Source of the DNA: JBGTSJ01 sp041940305
GTDB taxonomy: Bacteria; Planctomycetota; Planctomycetia; Planctomycetales; Planctomycetaceae
NCBI GenBank assembly: GCA_041940305.1
Contig: JBGTSJ010000040.1
Coordinates: 1 to 34,096, forward strand
Reading direction: 5' to 3'
Length of the DNA stretch: 34,096 bases
The notes under the pieces were generated by a model, which was given only the letters and a program-made list of their open reading frames with translations, was not told the DNA's origin and made no database searches. The position numbers were made by a program, and so were the translations under genes. Positions 16,482 through 22,551 of this stretch are shown here, piece by piece. Positions within the stretch are counted from its first letter, which is position 1. Every line of letters starts with the position of its first letter.

Positions 16482-18272
16482 ATGATCGCCAATCCAGGAC
16501 GGCTTCGAAATCTCCCCCGCGACCTGCTCCGTCAGTCGGCGCTGCAACTGATGTTTTCAATCGGCGCCGCCGTCGTCGGCTATGGGCAGCCGCCGGCCGT
16601 CGAAACTGCCGCTACGACTCCGCTGGGAGATGCGGGGCTGACGGTGAACGGCGCGGTGAACCCTTACGGGACGCCGACGCGATACTGGTTCGAGTACGGA
16701 CCGACGGAGCGTTACGGCGAGACGACCGATCCGCAGAGCGTGCCGCCGGGGATCGGGGCGTATTATCGGGAGGAGTGGGACGGCGGCCTGGCAGGGTGGT
16801 CGGGGGGGATGTCGGGCAAGGACATGTCCTATCACACGAGCGACGACGGGGCATTTGTCCGTTTCGCGGAACCGAGCGGGCTTGATCCCAATCACATCGA
16901 TGGCATCGGGTGGCTGCACCTGGCCAGCTACTTTTATCCCGGCTGGCATCCGAACCCGGAGGGGGTCAGCGCCTTCTTCGCCGCCGGTTCGCCGGACCTG
17001 CGGGACGCGCGGATCTCGCTGCAGGTGCGCGGAAACGACTGGCGGCCCAATGGCTCCGAACTGGTGTGGTGGTCGCAGACGCAGAGCAATGAGGAGGGCT
17101 CCGGCGATCCCCGTCGACCCAACTGGGCCTACACCGGTTACAGCCTGAATGACCACCTGCAGTCGGGCGAGTGGGAGTCGGTCGAATACCGCCTGTTGAA
17201 CGACTCCCGCAATTGGACCTATGCCGGGAACAACGTGGCGCAGAACCGGGCGATGTACGAGTATGGTTCGGTGGATGCGGCCCAGCGCGACATGGACCTC
17301 GACTTCTTTCATCTGCTGGCGTTCGTCAATCCGGAACAGCCGCCGACGGGGACGATCGACTTCGACGACTTCGAAATCGCATATCGCAGTTACAACCTGC
17401 TGCTGCCGAGAAATGGCGGCCGGTTGACGAGCAGTCCGCCCGGGGACGCGGCGACATTGACCGACGGCTGGCGTCACGGTCCGGAGCGGATGTGGGTGAG
17501 TCAGCCGGGTCCTGTCGAGCCGCTGGAGTTTCACTATGAGTTCGCGCGGCCGGTCACGATCACGGCTGTGCAGATTCATCAGCACACGGAGTGGCCCAGC
17601 CGCGAGATTGAGGTGCTGGTGACAAATGACGGTTCGGCGTGGGAGCCATTGGCGTCGGGGACGCTGCCGGAGAGTTCGCCGCACGGACCGAACTTCGCCT
17701 TCTTCCTCGAACGGAATCTGTCGGCGAAGGCGACCGGGGTCCGCGTGCGCGTGCTGTCGGGTTACCGAGGGGAGCGTTGGGGACTCGGCGAGATTGAGGT
17801 GTTCGGCGCCGGTGCGGTGCTGCTGCCGGATGCGGAGCCGTTCCATGTGAATGTTGACCTCAGGCCGGTCGCAGCCGGCGAGACGGTGCATTATCGGCTG
17901 GTGGCCGAGAACGAGCATGGCCGCACGACGGGGAGCGGCCGGGTGTATGTGGTGCCGAGTGATCGGCGGCCGCAGATCGCAGAGACGGTCGCGATGAGGG
18001 TGATGGACGAGTCCGCCACGCTGAGCGCCCGAGTTTGTCCGATGGGGAGCCGGACCGAGTCGTACTTTGAGTATGGAGTGGACTCGCGGTTCGATCTCAA
18101 GACGCCGCCTGTGTACTGCGGCCTGCAGATCACCCCGCGCACTGTGTCGCAGCCGATCGCCGATCTGCGGGCGGGGGTGACGTATCAATACCGGATCGTG
18201 GCAAAGAACGAGCACGGGACGAGCGTGAGCGAACCGGCGACGCTGACAACGCTGGAAGCGTCCCGGCGTTGA
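16482..18272 (+). CDS. Secreted Fn3-like / discoidin-like multidomain protein
   Basis: 596 residues from ATG 16482; no ribosome site, but a promoter ends seven bases upstream. A hydrophobic segment (about 18-35, ending GYGQ) is a likely signal or anchor. A fibronectin-like repeat follows (about 38-80, VNPYGTPTRYWFEYGPTERYG), then a laminin-G/concanavalin-like region (about 90-300), an F5/8 type C-like domain (about 340-465, VTITAVQIHQHTEWPSREI, WEPLASGTL), and two further Fn3-like repeats (TVHYRLVAENEHG and TYQYRIVAKNEHG). Such modules bind carbohydrate or surfaces, so it is probably a cell-surface or secreted adhesive protein. No enzyme motif seen. The domain borders are estimates. Confidence 0.78.
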   Translation: MIANPGRLRNLPRDLLRQSALQLMFSIGAAVVGYGQPPAVETAATTPLGDAGLTVNGAVNPYGTPTRYWFEYGPTERYGETTDPQSVPPGIGAYYREEWDGGLAGWSGGMSGKDMSYHTSDDGAFVRFAEPSGLDPNHIDGIGWLHLASYFYPGWHPNPEGVSAFFAAGSPDLRDARISLQVRGNDWRPNGSELVWWSQTQSNEEGSGDPRRPNWAYTGYSLNDHLQSGEWESVEYRLLNDSRNWTYAGNNVAQNRAMYEYGSVDAAQRDMDLDFFHLLAFVNPEQPPTGTIDFDDFEIAYRSYNLLLPRNGGRLTSSPPGDAATLTDGWRHGPERMWVSQPGPVEPLEFHYEFARPVTITAVQIHQHTEWPSREIEVLVTNDGSAWEPLASGTLPESSPHGPNFAFFLERNLSAKATGVRVRVLSGYRGERWGLGEIEVFGAGAVLLPDAEPFHVNVDLRPVAAGETVHYRLVAENEHGRTTGSGRVYVVPSDRRPQIAETVAMRVMDESATLSARVCPMGSRTESYFEYGVDSRFDLKTPPVYCGLQITPRTVSQPIADLRAGVTYQYRIVAKNEHGTSVSEPATLTTLEASRR

Positions 18273-18300
18273 GCCGATTCGATTCCTGAACGCGGCGGGG

Positions 18301-19815
18301 TTACTGGATCGGCGCCAGCAGCCGCGCCGTGCGGACGGCGAAGCGGAACGGCAGCCCGCTGTCGGTGTACTCGGCGGGGGACACCCGGCGGCTGCGGGCG
18401 AAGTCCTCCTCCAGCATCGCCTCCACCTCGTCCGCGAAGGCCCGGTCCTTGAACAGCATCGTGATCTCGAAGTTCAGTCGCATCGAACGATTGTCGAAGT
18501 TCGCCGTTCCCACGGCCGAGACATCGTCGTCGATCAGCATCACTTTCTGATGCATGAATCCCGGCTCGTAGCGGTACATCTCGATCCCCACCGTGTCTAG
18601 CTCTTCCAGGAACGAGTACGACGTGAGATCAACGAGCTGGTCGTCATTGTTCTCCGGGATCAGCACGCGAATCTCGACGCCGCGGAGCGCGGCCAGCTGC
18701 AGGGCCGAGATGAACTGGGCGTCGGGCACAAAGTAGGGGCTGGCGATCCAGATTCGCGACTGGGCGGTATTGATGGCGTCGAGCATCATCAGCGTGCCGG
18801 TCTCCACCTCGTCGGCCGGTCCGGTGGGAAGGCACATGGCGACGATGTCTCCGTCCGCCGCGCGTTGCGGCTCCCAGTTGAGCCTGATGACGTCCCCCGT
18901 CGCCCACTTCCAGTCCTCGACGAACGACACTTGCGGTCCGAGCACGATGGGGCCGCGCATCGCGACGTGCGTGTCGCGCCACGGGGTCAGCTCGGGATGC
19001 TTGCCGACGTACTCGTCACCCACGTTCAGTCCGCCGACGAAGGCCTCCCGACCGTCCACCACCACCACCTTGCGGTGGTTGCGAAAATTAACGCGAAAGC
19101 GGTTGCGCCATCCCTGCGTCGACGTGGTGAACGCCGCCACGTGCACCCCCCCGTCCTCCAAGTCCCTGATGTAATCCTCCGACAAGTCCTTGCTTCCCAG
19201 CCCGTCGTAGAGCACGTACACCCGCACCCCCGCGGCAGCCCGCTCCAGCAGGGCCTCCTTCATCCGGTTCCCGAGCTCGTCGGAACGCAGGATGTAGAAT
19301 TGGAACAGGATGTACTCTTCGGCCGAGTGGATGCTGTCGAGGATCGCGTCGAATGTCGCCTCGCCGTCGATGAGCAGGTCGACGTCGTTGTAGCGGACCG
19401 CCGGGAGCAGCGCCAGCCCCTGCAGCAGGTTGTGCTGGCTCGCCTCCCGCTGGTCCTGCGGTTCAAACAACATTCCTCCCGCGCGGAGCTGGCGGATCAC
19501 CTCGTCTTCGACCGAACGGTCGGACAGCATTTCCGCTTGCCGCAGGATTTCGTAGCCGTCGAAGTGCGACTGGCCGAACACCCAGTAGGCCGGCACGGCA
19601 ACATAGGGAATCGTGTTGAGCGAGATGGCCCAGGCGATGGCCCCCTGCGGCGTGCGGGTGGACATGATGGCCTGCACCGAGCTGTAGGCGCCCAGCAGAT
19701 GCATGACGACGACAAACGCGTATTTGATCCGGCGCCGCCTTCGTCCCCACCACGTGCGAAACGCAGCGAACCGCGGTGACCGGTCGGAGAGCCGCTGCAG
19801 CAGCTTGTGGAACAT
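18301..19815 (-). CDS. cls: Cardiolipin synthase-like phospholipase D protein
   Basis: 504 residues from ATG 19815 (AGGA about ten bases upstream on its strand). Two N-terminal transmembrane segments (about 32-50 and 60-80) precede the catalytic part, as in bacterial cardiolipin synthases. The two HKD motifs are intact: N-H247-R-K-x4-D and M-H422-Q-K-x4-D, each followed by the usual G-G-x-N or G-T-x-N-x-D-x-R-S segment. It would join two phosphatidylglycerols into cardiolipin at the membrane. The linker after the second transmembrane segment (about 95-130) is longer than usual. It is convergent with the adhesin-like gene. A broader PLD-type role cannot be excluded. Confidence 0.88.
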   Translation of the reverse strand: MFHKLLQRLSDRSPRFAAFRTWWGRRRRRIKYAFVVVMHLLGAYSSVQAIMSTRTPQGAIAWAISLNTIPYVAVPAYWVFGQSHFDGYEILRQAEMLSDRSVEDEVIRQLRAGGMLFEPQDQREASQHNLLQGLALLPAVRYNDVDLLIDGEATFDAILDSIHSAEEYILFQFYILRSDELGNRMKEALLERAAAGVRVYVLYDGLGSKDLSEDYIRDLEDGGVHVAAFTTSTQGWRNRFRVNFRNHRKVVVVDGREAFVGGLNVGDEYVGKHPELTPWRDTHVAMRGPIVLGPQVSFVEDWKWATGDVIRLNWEPQRAADGDIVAMCLPTGPADEVETGTLMMLDAINTAQSRIWIASPYFVPDAQFISALQLAALRGVEIRVLIPENNDDQLVDLTSYSFLEELDTVGIEMYRYEPGFMHQKVMLIDDDVSAVGTANFDNRSMRLNFEITMLFKDRAFADEVEAMLEEDFARSRRVSPAEYTDSGLPFRFAVRTARLLAPIQ

Positions 19816-19965
19816 CGCCGTCGATTCCTGCCTGTTGTTCAGTGAGAGAGGCGCGGCGCCGGGAAGCGCCGTGCCGGAGTGGGATAGCCTAATCGACCGA
19901 TGGCCGGGTCGCATCGGTGTGCGACCGCCTCACCGGTTGAGCTTTGCGGCGCCAGGCGGGTCCAG

Positions 19966-19994
19966 TTGGCGTGGTGCGCGTTTAAAGCAATAAT
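19966..19994 (+). promoter_or_regulatory. Promoter for a leaderless mRNA
   Basis: TTGGCG (19966-19971), 17-base spacer and AATAAT (19989-19994), then seven bases to ATG 20002. From the -10 to the start codon it matches the promoter at 16469 in 14 of 17 bases, which argues for a shared type of element. Confidence 0.55.
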
Positions 19995-20001
19995 CGCCGG
20001 C

Positions 20002-20670
20002 ATGACCGTCAACGAAATCCTCACTCGGCTGAAGTCGCTGGGCGATGACGCCCGGCGGGCGCACAACAGGAAAGCGGGTGCGCCCGACAACCAATTCGGC
20101 GTGAAGCTGGGGGATGTTCGCGCGCTGGCGAAGAAGATCAAGACCGACCACGAACTGGCGCTGCAGCTTTGGGACACCGGGAATGTGGAAGCGCAGCTGG
20201 TGGCGACGCTGATCATGCAGCCAAAGTCGCTTTCCGCCGGAGAGCTGGACCGGTTGACGCGGTCCACCACGTGTGCGCAGGTGGCCGACTGGCTGAACTC
20301 CTACGTCGTGGCGCAGCATCCGGAGAAGGATGCGCTGCGCGAGAAGTGGATGAAGGCGAAGGATCGCTGGGCCGCGCGGGCGGGCTGGAATCTGACGGCC
20401 AGCCGCATCAACAAGGGGGCGGCCGACAGTCTCGACCTGCCGGGGCTCCTCGATCGAATCGAGAAGGAACTGCCGAAGGCGAAGCCGGAGGTGCAGTGGA
20501 CGATGAACAATACGCTGGCGGCGATTGGCATCCACCATCCGAAACTGCGGAAGCGGGCCGTTGCGATTGGCGAGGCGATCGGGCTATACCGCGACTGGCC
20601 GGTGTCCAAGGGTTGCATCATCCCCTATGTGCCGGTGTGGGTGGAGGCGATGGTAAAGCGGCAGGGGTGA
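20002..20670 (+). CDS. AlkD-like DNA alkylation repair protein
   Basis: 222 residues, the usual length for the ALK (HEAT-repeat) DNA glycosylase superfamily. Features include NQFGVKLGDVRALAKKIKTDH near the N-terminus, a tandem of antiparallel helices, QVADWLNSYVV with the Trp-Asp typical of the DNA-facing groove, MKAKDRWAARAGW, and a C-terminal GLYRDWPVSKGC. Family members remove or process alkylated bases, but several subgroups lack activity, and this sequence is closer to the broad 'DNA alkylation repair' group than to Bacillus AlkD itself. Translation is probably leaderless. The RNA array begins about 175 bases downstream. Confidence 0.85.
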   Translation: MTVNEILTRLKSLGDDARRAHNRKAGAPDNQFGVKLGDVRALAKKIKTDHELALQLWDTGNVEAQLVATLIMQPKSLSAGELDRLTRSTTCAQVADWLNSYVVAQHPEKDALREKWMKAKDRWAARAGWNLTASRINKGAADSLDLPGLLDRIEKELPKAKPEVQWTMNNTLAAIGIHHPKLRKRAVAIGEAIGLYRDWPVSKGCIIPYVPVWVEAMVKRQG

Positions 20671-20749
20671 GTAGGAGCGTGACGGGATTCAGGCCATGTT
20701 GGGTGGGTGGGCGTTCATGGCCGTAACTTCGGCGAGGAATCGACGCTCG

Positions 20750-20815
20750 GAAACGCTGCACCTTGCTGACGCTGCGGGCTACCGAAGGCGCGCCCTTGCA
20801 AGAATTTTCGTCCGA
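20750..20815. repeat. Dispersed planctomycete-type repeat
   Basis: The segment containing CTTGCTGACGCTGCGGGCTA resembles a short repeat I associate with intergenic DNA of Planctomycetes (its reverse strand reads TAGCCCGCAGCGTCAGCAAG). It codes for nothing recognisable. It sits between the AlkD-like gene and RNA unit 1. Recognition is from memory and only one copy is present in this window. Confidence 0.4.
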
Positions 20816-20845
20816 ACCTCTTGTCGCCCGGGGTGTCACTTCGTC

Positions 20846-21024
20846 GCCCAACTGCCCGTCGGGACTCCATCGTAACTATGACGATCCTAAGGTAGCCAAC
20901 CGGGGGCGACCCCGTACGGTGAGTGCGCCGGAATCTCCCTGAGAAGCCGGCGCGTGTGCCGATGCTCGAATGCCCACGTGTTCGAACAGGCGATGTCTCG
21001 GCCAATACTTCGTTGGGCTATTTC
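20846..21024 (+). ncRNA. Y-like RNA unit 1, with 23S rRNA helix 69 mimic
   Basis: Terminal stem GCCCAAC (20846-20852) with GTTGGGC (21012-21018), followed by TATTTC. Next comes the conserved 5' element TGCCCGTCGGGACTCCATCG, whose GTCGGGAC (20858-20865) pairs over eight positions with 20995-21002. Inside, 20869-20885 form ATCGT-AACTATG-ACGAT, a 5-bp stem and 7-base loop like 23S rRNA helix 69, followed at once by CCTAAGGTAGC as in 23S rRNA. From 20871 to 20896, 24 of 26 bases match the E. coli 23S sequence as I remember it, and the change at 20884 still pairs with 20870. Further hairpins follow: CCGGGGGCGACCCC near 20900 and GCGCCGG/CCGGCGC at 20925-20953. Ends are inferred from the stem. Confidence 0.68.
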
Positions 21025-21074
21025 AGTTCAACTCAGCGAGCGTCTGCCCCTTTTACGCTTTGCTGTCCTGATAC

Positions 21075-21218
21075 ATGACCGACTGCCGGGTTGGAGTCCA
21101 TGCTTCATACGCCGGAGGTTGTGGGTTCGAATCCCATCGGCGCTATCGTTCTTGCCGCGCCGTAGCTCAATGGCAGAGCACCGTAACAACTCTGATTCAA
21201 CACCTCGTCGGTCATTTT
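21075..21218 (+). ncRNA. Y-like RNA unit 2, circularly permuted class I tRNA-like module
   Basis: Terminal stem ATGACCGAC (21075-21083) with GTCGGTCAT (21207-21215), followed by TTTT. A second stem, GTTG-G-AGTC (21090-21098) with GATTCAAC (21194-21201), has one bulged G. The inner module has tRNA parts in permuted order: variable loop AGGTT, T-arm GTGGG-TTCGAAT-CCCAT (21121-21137), acceptor 3' strand CGGCGC (21138-21143), a 13-base loop, acceptor 5' strand GCGCCG (21157-21162), U8-A9 and a perfect D-arm GCTC-AATGGCA-GAGC (21165-21179). The anticodon arm is replaced by the stem to the Y-like base. It has no anticodon, so it is a mimic and not a decoding tRNA. Confidence 0.78.
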
Positions 21219-21227
21219 GATACTACG

Positions 21228-21397
21228 TCCCGACTGCCGGCTGGAGTCCATGGCAGACGCCACAGGGCATCCTGTGACTGCGCCGTATCCGCACTCGTGA
21301 GAGTTCGGATTGCGGCAGCAGTGTGTGGGTTCAAGTCCCACCGGCGCGCGAGCGCCGTGGCGGAATCACAACGCCTCTGGTCAACCCCTCGTCGGGA
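21228..21397 (+). ncRNA. Y-like RNA unit 3, permuted class II tRNA-like module
   Basis: Terminal stem TCCCGAC (21228-21234) with GTCGGGA (21391-21397). The conserved element CGACTGCCGG..GGAGTCCATGG follows. Inside are an extra hairpin CACAGG-GCAT-CCTGTG (21261-21276), a long variable-arm-like hairpin ATCCG/CGGAT (21287-21291 with 21306-21310), a T-arm GTGGG-TTCAAGT-CCCAC (21325-21341), acceptor CGGCGC (21342-21347) joined by the GNRA tetraloop GCGA to GCGCCG (21352-21357), then U8-G9 and a D-arm GCG..CGC with GGAAT as in tRNA-Leu/Ser. The order is permuted as in unit 2. Its second stem is less regular than in other units. Confidence 0.74.
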
Positions 21398-21405
21398 GAC
21401 GAACA

Positions 21406-21511
21406 CACTCGACTGCCGGTTCGGAGTCCATGGAAAATACAAGTTCGAATCTTGTCCGGTCCAGTGCATCAACGGGGCCGGAGCTCTGGCCGAAACTTCG
21501 TCGAGTGCTTT
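21406..21511 (+). ncRNA. Y-like RNA unit 4, reduced T-arm/acceptor module
   Basis: Terminal stem CACTCGAC (21406-21413) with GTCGAGTG (21500-21507), followed by CTTT. Second stem GTTCGG (21419-21424) with CCGAAAC (21490-21496, one bulged A). The inner module has a perfect T-arm ACAAG-TTCGAAT-CTTGT (21439-21455) and a 7-bp acceptor CCGGTCC (21456-21462) with GGGCCGG (21475-21481) capped by 12 bases; the D-arm is reduced to AGCTCTGG. It ends about 20 bases before the next start codon and may be part of that gene's leader. Confidence 0.7.
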
Positions 21512-21527
21512 CTGTGAATTGAGTCTG

Positions 21528-22241
21528 ATGCGCGAGGACATGGACAAGGTGATCGTCGAGAGGCCGCGATTCGGCTCGCGGGCGCCCTCGCGCAAGAAGG
21601 GCTACCGCAAGTACTGCCAGAAAGCGGGTGTCGAGAACCTGCTACGCCGCGAACCGTTGCCGGGACGCTGGCGCGGCCGCGGACGGATGCTCAACGAGCA
21701 TCTGGGCCCGATGCGCCGCTTTCTGCGCTCGCGCGTGGGACGTCCCTGGAACAAGGTCCACCAGGAGCTGTGCGAGCATGTCTCGTTCAACAACGCGGTT
21801 CAGATGCACGTGCTGACGCACGTCTTCGATTACGTCTCCCGGCTGGTGGAGTACCGCGGACGCGATGTGGTGCGCACGGACAACTGGTGGTTCGGCGGCG
21901 TGCTCCGGCCGGGTCAGATGTACGTCTGCCCGCGGACCGGGATCCTCAAGGTCGTCAAACCGCGACCGCAGCCGGCTCAGCGTCGCCTTCACGACGGCCG
22001 GCTCACGCAGTATCACCTGTGCGACGGCGTCTGGTGGGAGCTGCGACTCCGCAAGCGGCCGGAATCTCCGGCCGACTCGCTGATGGACATCTGGCTCGAG
22101 CGGCCGGTGCATCGGCTTGGTGACGACGAGCTATCGCGCACATACGGCGACAAGCTGATCGCCATCTCGAAGCGCCCGCTGTCCCCGCGCGAAGCCCGTG
22201 GCCTGCGGCGGCGGAATCGACAGGGTCGTCGGCGACGCTGA
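21528..22241 (+). CDS. Basic protein of unknown function embedded in the RNA array
   Basis: 237 residues from ATG 21528; an alternative start at 21540 would remove four residues. I do not recognise the family with certainty. Visible features: N-terminal MDKVIVERPRFGSR, a basic stretch, then a conserved-looking helical block (LNEHLGPMRRFLRSRVGRPW, NKVHQELCEHV), a central segment with a WWFGG turn and PGQMYVCPRTGILKVV, and a tail of REARGLRRRNRQGRRRR. The many Arg and aromatic residues suggest RNA binding. It lies 17-20 bases after unit 4 and some 175 bases before unit 5, on the same strand as rsr, so it is probably a component of the same system. No catalytic motif is evident. Confidence 0.78.
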   Translation: MREDMDKVIVERPRFGSRAPSRKKGYRKYCQKAGVENLLRREPLPGRWRGRGRMLNEHLGPMRRFLRSRVGRPWNKVHQELCEHVSFNNAVQMHVLTHVFDYVSRLVEYRGRDVVRTDNWWFGGVLRPGQMYVCPRTGILKVVKPRPQPAQRRLHDGRLTQYHLCDGVWWELRLRKRPESPADSLMDIWLERPVHRLGDDELSRTYGDKLIAISKRPLSPREARGLRRRNRQGRRRR

Positions 22242-22272
22242 TTCTGCAACTGAACCGCCGTCAAAATCTGTA

Positions 22273-22372
22273 GACGGGGTCTGTGACCCCGTCCGAACCG
22301 GCCGGGTCGTCGAGCTTTCACCCGATCGCCCGGCCTCACAGAGGCCGGCTAAAGAGGTTCTGGCGAAACCTC
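22273..22372 (+). repeat. Three consecutive perfect hairpins
   Basis: GACGGGGTC-TGT-GACCCCGTC (22273-22293), CCGGCCTC-ACA-GAGGCCGG (22330-22348) and GAGGTT/AACCTC (22354-22372) follow one another between the 237-residue protein gene and unit 5. There is no T-run. They resemble intergenic palindromic repeats and could also act as a processing or attenuation site. Confidence 0.5.
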
Positions 22373-22417
22373 ATGCAACACTGAACCCCCGGGCCGCTCG
22401 CGCGTCTATAGCGTGCA

Positions 22418-22533
22418 GATCCGACTGCCGGTTCGGAGTCCATGCCACCAACGTTGGCCGCGGAGGCCTGCAAGCCTCCAGTTCCTCACGGAACCAGGCC
22501 GTCTCTGCGCCACCCTTCGTCGGATCGCTTGTT
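22418..22533 (+). ncRNA. Y-like RNA unit 5, in the rsr leader
   Basis: Terminal stem GATCCGAC (22418-22425) with GTCGGATC (22519-22526), then GCTTGTTT. The conserved element CGACTGCCGGTTCGGAGTCC is identical to that of unit 4. Inside there is no tRNA part but hairpins: a CCAACGTTGG palindrome, GGAGGC/GCCTCC (22462-22479) and GTTCC/GGAAC (22481-22494). The unit ends about 25 bases before rsr, whose ribosome site begins at 22540, so it may be both a separate RNA and a cis-regulatory leader. Confidence 0.66.
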
Positions 22534-22551
22534 TCGGAAAAGGAGGTCATC

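Noticed and set aside
16557..18215. Minus-strand 552-codon ORF over the adhesin-like gene
   Set aside because: Arg/His/Pro-rich with no recognisable motif; the plus-strand protein has clear repeats and a promoter.
20871..20896. Part of a real 23S rRNA gene or rRNA operon
   Set aside because: Only about 26 bases match, with no flanking 23S sequence, and the match sits inside a structured repeat unit.
21108..21200. Functional permuted tRNA gene
   Set aside because: There is no anticodon loop; the two anticodon-side strands continue into the Y-like terminal stem, so it is a mimic.
21075..21527. Open frame that would extend the 237-residue protein upstream through units 2-4
   Set aside because: The translation there is not protein-like, and the DNA is explained by three structured RNA units.
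20846..22533. CRISPR array
   Set aside because: Repeats are imperfect, far apart and paired as stems; spacing and spacers do not fit CRISPR.
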